Source: Norana najaformis
Lineage: Eukaryota > Annelida > Clitellata > Crassiclitellata > Hormogastridae
Assembly (NCBI GenBank): GCA_964023275.1
Contig: OZ029919.1
Span: 5,681,950 to 5,745,949, forward strand
DNA length: 64,000 nt
Direction of reading: 5' to 3'
The notes under the pieces were generated by a model that was not told the DNA's origin, did no database searches, and saw nothing but the letters and a program-made list of their open reading frames with translations. The position numbers were made by a program, and so were the translations under genes. Of this stretch, positions 1 to 12,595 are shown one piece after another. How positions within the stretch are numbered: the first letter of the stretch is position 1; each line of letters starts with the position of its first letter.

Positions 1-221
1 ATATTATGCCAGTAAGTCCATTGCATTCATTTCTTGATTATGACATTTTTCAGGTGGTTGCCCTATTGATGTGTTTTTCTTTTTCAAGATCTAAGTTAAA
101 GTTAGATGAGCAGGTAAAGTAACAGAAAGTACTCGTATCATAGAAAAACCCAGAGACCAAGCATGGAAGTTTCATTACAAGAGATATGTAATATTCGGTT
201 TAGCTGAATATGGTTTCCAGC

Positions 222-418
222 TGACAGAAACCTTAATAGCCGATTGGTTTAAGCACTTGGCTTGTAACACAGAGTACAAGCAGAGAGTACGAGTTTGAGC
301 CTCCCTACGATGGTTACTGTGTAGGTACCTTGAGCAAGTCCTTCACTCGCAGTTGCTCGGAGCCATTGATTGACGCTTGGTCATTAGATAGTGGCGCTTA
401 ATAAGTGCTGGAATAATA
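222..418 (+). repeat. tRNA-derived SINE, copy 1 (KAT14 intron)
   Basis: A tRNA-like head is visible: an A-box-like stretch near TTGGTTTAAGCACTTGGC and a B-box-like GAGTTTGAGCC. A unique body follows, then a tail TAGTGGCGCTTAATAAGTGC and an AATAAT run. The same head, body and tail recur at 3436-3625 (+) and 11925-12105 (-), which establishes it as a dispersed family. The rest of bases 1-769 is intron sequence of the gene entered at 770; nothing else was recognised in it. Confidence 0.75.
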
Positions 419-769
419 ATAACAAAGACAGTTGAATGTAACTTTCTTCTCATATCAGCAATAAATCACCAGTTTTACTAGAATTTGAATACCACATTTG
501 CATTACTACACTGCTGAGTCGTGTTGGTCCATTCAGTAGCGCACTGGGTGTGTAATCCAGCGATTGCTGAGCGGAATCCATGTAACGACCCTGGACAAGT
601 TGTTCACACCCACTTTTCTGATGTCTCATGTGGACCAAAACAGTAAAAACTAATTTTTCTGCCTTTTTTTATGAAACCACTGACAGCGCCAGGCTTTTCT
701 TTATGAAAAATCTTGGTGTATTAACAACCGCCTCTACCTTCTGATGTCAGTTCTTTCTTACTGATGCAG

Positions 770-3700
770 AAACAAAAGTCTGTTCTTAAGTTTTCTGCCG
801 ATGGTGACATGCCAGACGCTGAGTCTTTGAGTGAGGTTGATGAACTGGATGACCTCGACCCAGTGGATGATGAATGTGACTCAGTAACAACGGATATATC
901 ACAGGTACGGAACTCTTACCTTCACAGGTAAGGTAATCATTACTGATAAGCTGTCATGCAAGCTTAATGAAATTATGTTATTTTTGAGATGTCATTGAAA
1001 CATGAATTAATGTGACATCAGCATTGCTGAATGCTCATTGTTTATGTGAGACTTTGACCTCTTTACTTGTACTTGAAGATTAAGGACTTGTTGCAGACTT
1101 GAAGGAGAAGGACTGAGACTTGGACTCATTGATCAAGGACTTGGACTTGGACTCATTGAACAAGGACTGAGACTTGGACTCATTGATCTAGGACTCGGAC
1201 TTGGACTCATTGAACAAGGACTGAGACTTGGACCCATTGATCAAGGACTGAGACTTGGACTTGGGGATTCAGGACTTGGACTCGGACTTGAACAACCTGG
1301 ACTCAAAAACAAGAATGGTTGAATGTCTTAGACGTCTGGCTGCAGTTACTCTGCGTACGATTGCCTCGATCAAAGTAGTCAGGTGTCGAAGAGCAGCTGC
1401 ATTTCAGATGGATGGCTTACGGAAAGGGATCTTGTCGTTGGAGGTAAGAGTGCCAGCGTAATTATCTGTAGCTTTTCCAGAGAGACTGTTGATTGACTAC
1501 TGTCAACCATCACTGAAACATTGTATGGGCTAGTGAAGGGCAACTTTAATTGCTACTGAAAGGTGCTTTTCAGTTTATTTTTAAGTTTTCTTTCTGCTGA
1601 AAACCGTTACGGAATATACGAATGGAACGAAAATAAAGCATCTGTTGTGAAAGTCGTGTCATTTAAAATGTTTCTTTCATATGATTTGAGGTTAGATCTA
1701 CGATCTTATGATTTGACAGATAGTCTTCCTGAGTTCCTCTTGAAGGAGGATGAGGATGAGGATGGCCTGGACATCGATCCATGTACCATGTCACCCGAAC
1801 GCACGATCTCTCCAGTCATGACCACTTCCAGTAATCTTTCAAACAGACTTCCGCCGCTTGAAGATATCCTCGCATGCATAGGATGTAAGATTTCACCTGA
1901 GATGTTGATGACTGATATTAATAAGAACAATAATAATTTTATATCCACCATACGATGATTGATATTAGTAAGGGCAATAGTAACTTTACTGAACCTCTGA
2001 AACAGTCTGTACTACTGCACTGTTCTGCAGGCACAGCCTGGAAGCATTCTTTCAGTGTAATGGGCATGTACATACCTGCTTATACATTTGCTATGTAATT
2101 TATGTAAATACTTAGTATATCTCACACAAAGCAGCTGCTTCTGTGTGCTTGTTGGCAAAATGTCCTTTCTGGGAAAATACCCTGTTGCCCCATTTCTCCT
2201 TCTCCCTTTATTCTCCCTCACTTTCCTCTCCCCTTTCTATCCCTTTTTCTTGCTCCTGCCCATTGCCTTCCTCTCCTATCGTTAGCTATGGGCCATGAAA
2301 TCAATTGCCAAAAATGTTCTCATGTTAGTCACCAGATAGAATCACATGTATGTGCATGTCTAAGAATATTATTATATAGACATAGTCATATATCATGTAC
2401 AGGCCATGCATGTATCATTCGCATTTATGGCCTGGCTGTTTAGCTTCCCGTAAAAACGACTGGACTCCATCGACCGTTTTCCATGAAACTGAACCAATTT
2501 CATCATCTGATGAAAAACCGGTTGACGCCACAAACGACGAATGGGACTTCAGGTTAAATCGCGAGATTTCCGCAAATGAGGAAGATGACTTAAACCTAAA
2601 TAAAAGCACAGCCGAGGAAAACGCAAATACAGAGGAGACTTTTGAAGGCGTGGCTGTAATTGCGGAATCTACTCGCAGAAGGAAGAGACGCCAAGAGGCA
2701 GAAGATGAGGCAAATGCTTCTGCCGCAACTGCAGAGCCAAAGTAAGCTGTCAGTTTCCTTCTCTCAGCTGAGGCCAGTTTTCTTATAACCGTCTTATGAA
2801 GGGTGTGATATGTAGGGGGAATTGTCCCCTCATCCCTAAACTGCTGTACATTTCCTCGTTCCTTTTGCTTCTACCTGCTGGTCATCTACTTCTGCCACCG
2901 TTTACAACCACAAATGACACTCTGGTCTTGTGAAACCTCTTCATTACTCCTGGTTCCTAAGATTTAATTTCAGAATGTTGCAAAGGTTCAAAGAAGGCCA
3001 GTAAATTGCCCCATCTGGATTGTATGGCAACAATCAAGGAAGTTTCACGATTCAGCATTTAAATTAAGTATCGGTGATTTAGAACGTTCATATAGAAAGC
3101 GAGTGTAGTTACTGTTGCTTTTGATCCTGGGGCAGATTTCTGTGTCTTAATGTAATATTGATATAATTTGGTGCTGATGTAAGCTGGGAAATAAACAGCA
3201 AATCATGTGATGCACTGACCTCATGTGTAGTACCTTGGGGTTCCTCCACTGCTGGCTTAAGGGCGTAAAGAAAAGGAAATGAGCGCTTCCCCTTCATTTC
3301 ACTTGTCGTATATGGGTTACTTGACTGTTTTAATGGTTTGATTATGGTTTAGGTACAACAGCTGAAGTAATCAGGGTTTTGGTTTAAGATGTTTAGCAAT
3401 TGTGCTCAAATTTTCACATATTTGTCACATTTGTGTGGGACAGTAACCAACTGGTTGATCACTTGCCTTGCAACACGAATTGTGTGGCTTCAAACATCCC
3501 ATGAGACGGCTGCCACACAAAGACCTGAGCAAGTCCTTCATACACCAGTGCTTTGCGCTGTTGACTGATGCTTTGTCATTAGTTAGTGGCGCCTAATAAA
3601 TACAGAAATAATAATTATAATAATGTTAATCTTAAACTGATTTAAGGACCTTTTAACACTTTGGAGAAATAATTTGACAAAGTAATCAATGTTAGTTATC

Positions 3701-4216
3701 TGAAAAATTGTCTACAGCTGCTATGATTTCTTTTTGTGAGGCTGGTTCTCATGTCTCTTTACGAGGAAAAGCAGCTGATTAAAAAGTTCCGAATGCTGGA
3801 CGACTGCGTGAAGCTCGATCCTGCGTTGTGCAAACTCAGGCGAAAGCTGTTTGTACGAGAAGTAAGTTCATTGCTAAACACGGAATGCATGAAATGAACG
3901 CATGTCTGGTTGTTTTGTTGTGTTGCGCATGTCTAACTTTTTGTGTAGCGAGTGTTTACTGTGATTAGTCCACGACTAGTGGTGCACCTTTGACAGCAAG
4001 TTTTAATAAAATCATAGCAAAGGTAGCTATGGTAACCAGTAGGCAGACTTTTGCTAAAGACCAATAAGGTTGAAGCTTAAATGTTTGTTACCCTTGTTAG
4101 GATGTAAGTTTATCTCCCTTTATTCTGAGGCTGCTTAGACAATTTTTACTAAGTATGTTAATTATCATAAATTATGAAGATGATAATTTTGATGATGACA
4201 ATGACGACATTTATGT

Positions 4217-4290
<74 letters not shown>

Positions 4291-4317
4291 GCAATGATAT
4301 GATGATGGTGGTGGTGG

Positions 4318-4348
<31 letters not shown>

Positions 4349-7300
4349 ATAGCTGTGAGTTTGATGTTGTAGCAACAGCGAGAGCATGGCGTCCAGGTGT
4401 TTGATTTAGATCTACTGACGAATCAACTGAATGGAACGGATTGTGGTGTAGAGAATGCTGGCTTTTCAGATGCTGTCATCAGAACCCAGGTAGAGTGCGT
4501 GTACCTTCTCACCACCTTATTCCCTTCACCATGCACAGACAGCATCTCTGATTAATTTCTCTTGAAGCGATGCTACAGAAATTTACAACTACAATTAGTT
4601 ACCTCCTTGGTTGAGGCTTAAGCCAAGATTTGTCAGGTGAATGTTGCATAGCTTTGCTGGGCTTTTGGATTCCTGGAATGGGCAACTGATGAATCCCATA
4701 AATCCAGAATCACAACAGTACCTTTGGCAGCAAGTTTTAATAAAATCTTAGCAACGGTAGCTTTATGGTAACTGGTGATCAGACTTACTTATGATTTTAT
4801 TAAGACTTGCTATGAAAAGTACTGTCGTGACTCAAGGCACAAGAGTCAAAGTAAGCGGATAGCTGAAGCTGTGGTGTAAGGAGAAATGACTGCCTAGGGT
4901 GTTGATATATGGAGTCAGGACCGTACAGTTGTTTACCATAACTTGATGTAATTAGTGCTGGGTTCAAATACACCTGAGAATATGCAGGCTTTTATAAGGT
5001 GCTATATAAATGTGAAATTACATTATATTACTATAAAGATTTTGTTACATTGCTAAAAGGTTAAAGAGAAGTTTGTCAGTGAATTTTTGTTCACTTGGTT
5101 CAGTTTGGTTTATTTGAAGCCTGGTCAGATGAGGGACGAAGCCTATGGTCAAACAGATGCACTGTCTCTTTCAGCTGATTGTCCGATGGATTACTACCGG
5201 ATTCTGGACAGGTATCAGGTAATCGTCGTCACTTTTGGTTGTTGTCAGATGTGCAAAAGTTTCAGTATCCTGTTTTATCATGCAGGAAGTATTTTGGAAT
5301 CTTTGCAGAAATATCTACTGGTGTCAAGGGTGGCTGGATCCAGGCTGCAATTCGGCCATATTTTTATATGGCCACATCATTGAGGTGGCATCCGCAAAAC
5401 AGGTTTCAGTTTTGGGGAGGGTTGCCACCAGAAATTTGAGATAAAAACATGTAATGTAATAGTATTCATGTGAAATACGTTAAATGGGACAAAGAACAGG
5501 GAAAGTCAAGGAGTATAGGGCAAAGAGAATAAGAAGTTTTGCAAAGTTGGGGGAAAATCAGCTGAAAAGAACAAAGTACATACAGAATTTTTCACCATCC
5601 CAAACCTTGACCATGGTAAATTTGACACCTCTTTTCGTAAATTAAATAATTAAAATATAGTAAGGTGAACAGGAAACAAATGAGGAAATTAACGAAAAGT
5701 AAAGAAGACTGATTTCGGCTTAAATAGTTCATTCTGTCGACTCAGATGATGGTATTTTAGGCAGGTGTTTCAGAGTATCTGTGGTTTTACTGTTTTCATA
5801 GACATCTCATCATCCATACCAGAAGCCACAGTCATCATCTTTCCTCAATCGCCTGGTTGGTGCTGACGACCACAACCTGTCATACATCTACAGTCGTTAT
5901 ACCGCAAGGTAAATTGGGTGAAATGATTGTGGTGCTTATTCAAAAATTGCTATCTTGTGAGAGGTTCTTAGAAGTTATTTAAATGCTTATGACAGACTCT
6001 TAGAAGGTTATCCACATATCCAGACACATTAGGTTGAAACAGTTTTCAAGGTGCTATACCATAAACTTTCATCTTTAGGGTGGAAATTTTTTTAATCATG
6101 TTGATGGCATAATACATTTGAGAGGTTCACAGAGGTATTACTGGTGTATATTTCTGTGTGTTGGAGCTGATACCATTGACCCCACAGCCTTGACAATGTA
6201 GAGCAGAGGATGGTGGAAAGCAGGTAACAAAGTCCATGTGTGAGACTTGGATGCCAGATTGTAATTTAATGTTGAAATTTGCTGAGTGCAACTTTCCAAG
6301 ATGCTTTGAGTAGTTCTGACTTATCTCTTTCTGTATGAATTTCTTCATAGCATTTGTTACTACTGTTCAATCAAATTATTTACAGGGCTCTGACGCCTTT
6401 TATTCGACGCGACTATGAGAGTCGGCCGATGAAGTTGCAACTCCTTCAAGAACTGATTGCTTATCACCACAGGTGCTGATACTGCAAGAGTTCTGTAAAG
6501 TGTCACAGATTAAAATTTTCAGTTGCATTTTGTAAAGTCAGACCAGGACTCTACATCTATTGCATTAATTTAACATAACAAGGCATTTATTGAGCGCCTG
6601 TTTAGAGCCTGTCAAGAGTGCGATTTGCATGGCTATCTAACGGATCCAAAGAGTTGAGACTTAAGAAAATGTTTTTTGTTATGAGTCACACTAAACACTA
6701 CTTGACTTGTTCGTGTAGACTTACTGTTATATAGTTTGCTATAAAATCATATGTTAAACTTGAACCTTTAGATGGCGTTGCAGTTGATTGCACATGTTGG
6801 GCTTGTGCCTTGGGTTTGGTTCTCGTTATGTTGTGTAACATATACAATTCGTTGTCATTGTTTGTTTGTGGTTGCTTTGTTGTTGGATTCTGTTGTTATG
6901 TTGTGCTGCTGATGAAAGATTCTTCAACAATCAGTTGTGTGTCTCTCGGGACTGTTGCTAACGGAAGTTCACGTGTGATGTAAACGTTTGATTGCTTTAC
7001 CACAGTGTGGCATTTTTTGTGGCCTTCTGCCAATACTGCAGGCAGGTTGATTTGTATGTTCTGCTCGCGTATTTTGACTGAAATATTTCCTAAATGGACT
7101 TTGCTGTTTGCACACAGGAAGGATCCCAACTGGAAACCGGAACCTTCTGCACCAATTGACTTCTGCTATGTCCGACCTCAGCATATTCCTTCAGTCAACA
7201 CACTATGCAAGGAGTTCTTCTGGCCTGGAATAGACTGTAACTACTACTTATCTACTGTATCATTATCAACTGTAACTACTCATCTACTGTATCATTATCA

Positions 7301-10300
7301 ACTGTAACTACTCATTATCTAACACTGTATCATTATCAACTGTAACTACTTATCAACTGTATCATTATCAACTGTAACTACTCATCTACTGTATCATTAT
7401 CAACTGTAACTACTTATCAACTGTATCTTTAGCAACTGTAACTACTTAGCAACTGTATCTTTATCAACTGTAACTACTTAGCAACTGTATCGTTATCAAC
7501 TGTAACTACTCATCTACTGTATCATTATCAACTGTAACTACTTATCAACTGTATCATTATCAACTGTAACTACTCATCTACTGTATCATTATCAACTGTA
7601 ACTACTTATCAACTGTATCTTTAGCAACTGTAACTACTTATCAACTGTATCATTATCAACTGTAACTACTCATCTACTGTATCATTATCAACTGTAACTA
7701 CTCATCTACTGTATCATTATCAACTGTAACTACTTATCAACTGTATCATTATCAACTGTAACTACTCATCTACTGTATCATTATCAACTGTAACTACTTA
7801 TCAACTGTATCATTATCAACTGTAACTACTCATCTACTGTATCATTATCAACTGTAACTACTTATCAACTGTATCTTTAGCAACTGTAACTACTTATCAA
7901 CTGTATCATTATCAACTGTAACTACTCATCTACTGTATCATTATCAACTGTAACTACTCATCTACTGTATCATTATCAACTGTAACTACTTATCAACTGT
8001 ATCATTATCAACTGTAACTACTCATCTACTGTATCATTATCAACTGTAACTACTTATCAACTGTATCATTATCAACTGTAACTACTCATCTACTGTATCA
8101 TTATCAACTGTAACTACTTATCAACTGTATCTTTAGCAACTGTAACTACTTATCAACTGTATCATTATCAACTGTAACTACTCATCTACTGTATCATTAT
8201 CAACTGTAACTACTCATCTACTGTATCATTATCAACTGTAACTACTTATCAACTGTATCATTATCAACTGTAACTACTCATCTACTGTATCATTATCAAC
8301 TGTAACTACTTATCAACTGTATCATTATCAACTGTAACTACTCATCTACTGTATCATTATCAACTGTAACTACTTATCAACTGTATCTTTAGCAACTGTA
8401 ACTACTTAGCAACTGTATCTTTAGCAACTGTAACTACTTAGCAACTGTATCGTTATCAACTGTAACTACTCATCTACTGTATCATTATCAACTGTAACTA
8501 CTTATCAACTGTATCATTATCAACTGTAACTACTCATCTACTGTATCATTATCAACTGTAACTACTTATCAACTGTATCTTTAGCAACTGTAACTACTTA
8601 GCAACTGTATCTTTAGCAACTGTAACTACTTAGCAACTGTATCTTTAGCAACTGTAACTACTTAGCAACTGTATCGTTATCAACTGTAACTACTCATCTA
8701 CTGTATCATTATCAACTGTAACTACTTATCAACTGTATCATTATCAACTGTAACTACTCATCTACTGTATCATTATCAACTGTAACTACTTATCAACTGT
8801 ATCTTTAGCAACTGTAACTACTTAGCAACTGTATCTTTAGCAACTGTAACTACTTAGCAACTGTATCTTTAGCAACTGTAACTACTTAGCAACTGTATCG
8901 TTATCAACTGTAACTACTCATCTACTGTATCATTATCAACTGTAACTACTCATCTACTGTATCATTATCAACTGTAACTACTCATCTACTGTATCATTAT
9001 CAACTGTAACTACTTATCAACTGTATCTTTAGCAACTGTAACTACTTAGCAACTGTATCTTTAGCAACTGTAACTACTTATCTACTGTATCATTATCAAC
9101 TGTAACTACCGTATTTTCCGGAATATACGACGCGGTTTTTTACATAAACTTCTAGTAGTGCGTCTTATTTAACGGTGCGACTTATGTGCGGATAATTTTT
9201 AAATTTTTCGAGGTAGCTATATATAGTCAGCAAAGACCGATAACGATTTAAATTAAATTAAATCACGTTTTTCAAACGCGGAATATACTTAGTGGAAGCA
9301 TTAATAGGCTTGCAGAAGGCGTCCACACCGAACCGATATAGCCCCTTGGCTGATAGCCCCGCCGCTTCCTGCGACCCTCCGCCCCTGCCGCATCCAACGA
9401 CTTACGCCTCTGCCGCGTCATGCGACCTCCCACGGCGGACCCGAGAGAAGCGCGGTGTGGAGCGCCCTGGCAAACCTACATGGCAGCTTTCTTGGAAAGG
9501 GTGATAAAAGAGCGGCATCAGCGGGCCCAGGAGAAGCGGGGGAGTGTGGGGGGGCGCCCTGTCAAGCTTACTTGGCGGTTTTCTTTAAAAGGGCGACATA
9601 AGAGGGAATCAGAAAGCCGCGCGGGGAGCTTTGAGGAGGCTGAAATTTTGCTGGTATTTATTTTTCCGTCTCTATACTACTGCCTTACTATCATTCAGTA
9701 TATATTATCATTGGACGCCTTCAGCTGGCTGGATTTACTTATACAACCAAGTAATTACTATCAAATCACAAACCACAACAAATGTTGGAAATCCTTAATT
9801 CAAAAGTGCAAAAATAATTTGATTTCTACAACGTTATGATTGAGCAATTATTTGCTACTGATGACCATCTATTTACGGCCGTCGTTAGCAAACGCGCTGA
9901 TACGCATTGTGACTGGAAATCTGTGTACGGGTGTGTCTTATATACCAGTGCGACCTATGTATTGATTTACAAAAATTTTGCCGTTTTTTTGACACCGTGT
10001 CTTATCAACTGTATCATTATCAACTGTAACTACTTATCAGCTGTATCATTATCAACTGTAACTACTTATCAACTGTATCATTATCAACTGTAACTACTTA
10101 TCAGCTGTATCATTATCAACTGTAACTACTTATCAACTGTATCTTTAGCAACTGTAACTACTTATCAACTGTATAAATGTTTAATCTAATCTGATAGCAG
10201 AATTTCTGTAGTGGACAAGGCAAGATGATTATGACAACTATGATGATTACAAAAATACGATTATGATGAAGTTAATGAAGATGACAAAAATAAAGATGAT

Positions 10301-12492
10301 TATTATGATGATGATGAGTACAAGAATGAGGAGGAGTTTTTAGGAAGAGGAGAGGAGGGGTTGTGGAGGAGGATGAAAATGATGATGAAACTGATGATGT
10401 TAATAACCCCTAGGAACTCATAACATATACCTGCATTGTGCTGATGCCACCTTCTTTGTTTCCATAATTGCATCCGATTTCTGTATGTAAACGATTTTTA
10501 TAGTTTCTATGTGTCTAAAATAATATGCTTCCAAGTTGTATGATTGTTTTTCTGTTTCTAGTATCTGAATGTCTCCGGTATCCTGACTTTAGCTGTGTTG
10601 CTTTATATAGGTAATTCTTTCTTTTATTGATTTTTTAATGGTTTTTTATATATGTGTGGCCCTTTGGTCAGAGACGTAAACTTTACACTGCTATATTTGG
10701 GAATTACATTACAGCAAAGTAACACTGAAGTGAAATGATGTTGGCTAATGTTTGAAAGCAGAGTTAAATTTGTGATTCATGTTGCTGACTTCATTAGCTC
10801 ATAATTCATGCCGTTAAGAGACCTTAGTGTGTTTGAACTAAACATCTTTCACGTATTTGATTGATTTGATTTTTATGTAGAGGTTAAAACTTGCCAGTTT
10901 CAAGTGTATGTGTATAATGAGTCGGTGACAACACAGGCGTTAAAATAAACATGAGAAAAAGAGCCACATGGGCAATTAAAAAATGTATATTTTTCAGTTT
11001 AAAGGAAAATATATATATATTAAGAAAAGAAAACTGTAAAATAAAGAAGTCAATTCCAGAACCGTCAACAAGCCAGAAGGATCTCCGTCACCTGCCTTTG
11101 GTCTTCACAGAACAGCTAGATGCCACAAGAAACTTCAGAAAACCAGAAAAATACGAACTGAAAATATCAATTGAAAGAACTAAACAACAGAATAATATGA
11201 ACAATAAACTGTAACTAAAAATCTTTAAAGAAATCAATGGCCACTGTAGCCATAAGATGTTGTTAAACTTTGAAAATAATGAATGTGTTAGGACTGTGAA
11301 ACTATTAATGTATACAGGGTATATGTAGACAGCATACTGTGCCTTTTACAAACATCTCAGCAGCTCTTATTCAACATTATAATGTGATAATGATAATAAT
11401 AATAATAAAAATAATGATACAGTAGTTTGTTTAATGACTTTGTCTTTCCGCAGCTGACATTATGGTACTTGTTGCTGTAGGAAATTTGTTGTTGGATTTG
11501 CGTTCATGGTTCCTGATGTCAAGTACAACGAGTCTTACATCTTGTTCATCTTCACACATCCAGAGTGGCGTCGAGCAGGAATCGCCAGCTTCATGCTCTA
11601 CCACCTGACACAGGTGAGGCATATTCAGACATCATTACTTTTGAAACAGGTTAATAATACTACTCTGTGGTCTTAGGCTGGTGAGATATGTTTAGGCACT
11701 GCATGAAGTAGGTATATGTTCAAACCCATGCGCTGTGCATTAAAGCGAGCGCTTAGCCATTTTGCTACCATGTTACACCCTGATCTCGCCTTGATCTTCA
11801 ACTCCAAGTTGCAAGGGGAGCTGCTGGAACTTTCCTCTTTTAAGTAAAAGCTGCTTTGTTCCACCAGTACCTGCACTGGGCGCATTTCTGATTAGATATC
11901 TTGAAGAGGTGTTATATAAATTATTATTATTTCTGCATTTATTAAGCACTACTATCTAATGACTAAGCATCAATCGATGGTGCTGAGCAGTTGTGAGTGA
12001 AGAACTTGCTCAGGGTTCTACCACAGTAACTGTCTCAGAGGAGGATCAAACCTGTAACCTACATGTTACAGGCCAAGCACTCTACCAACAGGCTACCATA
12101 ATTATGTATTGATGTCAAGTACAACGAGTCTTACATCTTGTTCATCTTCATACATGGCAGTATAAAGTGTTACATTAAACTTTAAGCAACAGTTATTTAA
12201 AAAGCACTATATAAATTATGTATTACATTATATTACAAGGTTGTTATATTAAGCTTCAAGCACTGCATTATGCCAGGCTAGCAGAGGGACTGACGCTGAG
12301 GAGCATTTGTCTTTGTAGACGAGTCGAGGTAAAGAAATAACGTTACACGTGTCGGCCAGTAATCCCGCCCTTTTGCTCTACCAGAAGTTCGGCTTTAAAG
12401 AGGAGGAATTCCTTCTTGACTTTTATGATAAATATTTTCCATTGGAATCTACAGAATGTCGACACGCTTTATTTATGCGCTTGCGAGTATGA
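770..12492 (+). CDS. KAT14: KAT14 (CSRP2BP) lysine acetyltransferase, 3' part, 13 exons
   Basis: Exons: 770-904, 1383-1443, 1720-1884, 2444-2741, 3741-3861, 4373-4489, 5129-5218 (5120 is an alternative acceptor), 5802-5908, 6386-6472, 7118-7236, 10562-10610, 11481-11613, 12319-12492 (TGA). All junctions are GT-AG and every phase joins, giving 551 residues. The human protein is 782 residues, so the N-terminal part lies left of the window. The first visible exons are acidic and low-complexity. The last five encode the GNAT fold, with APIDFCYVRPQHIP, EFFWPGID, the acetyl-CoA loop RRAGIA (R-x-x-G-x-A) and LLLYQKFGF. KAT14 is the acetyltransferase subunit of the metazoan ATAC histone acetylase complex and acts in the nucleus. 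The small early exons (1383-1443, 1720-1884) are less certain than the GNAT exons, but their phases fit exactly. Confidence 0.95.
1117..1305. repeat. 27-bp minisatellite in a KAT14 intron
   Basis: About six tandem 27-bp units begin at 1117, 1144, 1171, 1198, 1225 and 1252, each opening with GACTTGGAC and most continuing CTCATTGA. The units seem built from a GACTTG/GGACTTG hexamer that also occurs just upstream and downstream. The array lies between the exons at 770-904 and 1383-1443. An open frame through it is a by-product of the 27-bp period. Confidence 0.85.
3436..3625 (+). repeat. tRNA-derived SINE, copy 2 (KAT14 intron)
   Basis: Same family as 222-418. The head reads ACCAACTGGTTGATCACTTG with a B-box-like GGCTTCAAACATC. 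The shared body GAGCAAGTCCTTCA and the tail TAGTGGCGCCTAATAAAT are followed by an AATAAT run. It is in the same orientation as the gene. Confidence 0.72.
4183..4350. repeat. GAT/GGT trinucleotide microsatellite
   Basis: Long runs of GATGATGAT with interspersed GGT lie in the intron just before the KAT14 exon at 4373. The poly-Asp reading frame across it is an artefact of the repeat: it lacks splice-site support and is out of context with the flanking exons. A decayed GAT-rich stretch also occurs at 10215-10400. Confidence 0.9.
7237..9108. repeat. 32-bp tandem array with 256-bp higher-order period
   Basis: About 58 units of 32 bp fill the intron between the KAT14 exons ending at 7236 and starting at 10562. 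A unit joins two related halves, one around CAACTGTAACTACTTAT and one around CAACTGTATCATTAT, so the array grew from a shorter ancestor. Variant units mark a second level of order: TTTAGC variants fall at about 7621, 7877, 8133 and 8389, exactly 256 bp (8 units) apart. Beyond about 8390 the pattern changes to runs of TTTAGC/CTTAGC units. The donor GT of the 7236 exon sits at the start of the array. Confidence 0.93.
9109..10005 (+). mobile_element. pogo-like non-autonomous DNA element, 3' end lost
   Basis: The element begins CCGTATTTTCCGGAATATAC right after a TA of the satellite and matches the complete copy at 31829-32753 almost base for base. It stops at CGTGTCTTAT, about 33 bp short of the right terminal repeat, where the 32-bp array resumes with CAACTGTATC. 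Subterminal GCGTCTTAT and GTGCGACTTAT motifs are repeated inside. Long frames in it give proline- and serine-rich nonsense and no DDE transposase motif was seen, so it is treated as non-autonomous. The superfamily call rests on the TA target and the terminal repeats. Confidence 0.8.
10006..10175. repeat. 32-bp tandem array, distal block
   Basis: About five further 32-bp units continue the 7237-9108 array on the far side of the pogo-like insertion. Several carry the variant ATCAGCTG instead of ATCAACTG, which is rare or absent in the main block. The block ends at GTATAAATG, in unique intron sequence. Confidence 0.9.
11925..12105 (-). repeat. tRNA-derived SINE, copy 3, antisense to KAT14
   Basis: Read on the minus strand, the head gives TAGCCTGTTGGTAGAGTGCT (A box) and CAGGTTTGATCC (B box), the clearest tRNA-like promoter of the three copies. 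The shared body and the TTAGATAGTAGTGCTTAATAAA tail follow. A 40-bp stretch repeating part of the 11520 exon (ATGTCAAGTACAACGAGTCT) lies just beyond it at 12110-12150. Confidence 0.75.
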
Positions 12493-12589
12493 AGACTCTG
12501 TTAAGAACTGTTTCTAAATATCTCAAGTTTCATAAAAGCTGGACTGGCATTGTTTTTTGTAGGAATGCTTGAGAGATTTTATTGGTATT

Positions 12590-12595
12590 AATAAA
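12590..12595 (+). terminator. Candidate KAT14 polyadenylation signal
   Basis: AATAAA lies 98 bases after the KAT14 stop codon. A second AATAAA-like hexamer is near 12897. Choice between them needs transcript data. Confidence 0.5.

Noticed and set aside
1563-1719. Longer frame upstream of the KAT14 exon at 1720
   Set aside because: Phase from the previous exon only fits an acceptor at 1718-1719; the upstream part is intron.
4155-4352. Poly-aspartate open reading frame
   Set aside because: It is a GAT microsatellite in an intron; no splice sites and no conservation signal.
9292-9839. Protein-coding frames in the pogo-like elements (also 32013-32504)
   Set aside because: No transposase motifs; the two copies have different frames because of small indels, so there is no sign of coding constraint.
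7237-10175. CRISPR-like regular repeats
   Set aside because: Units are adjacent with no unique spacers, and the host gene is a spliced animal gene; it is a satellite-type array.
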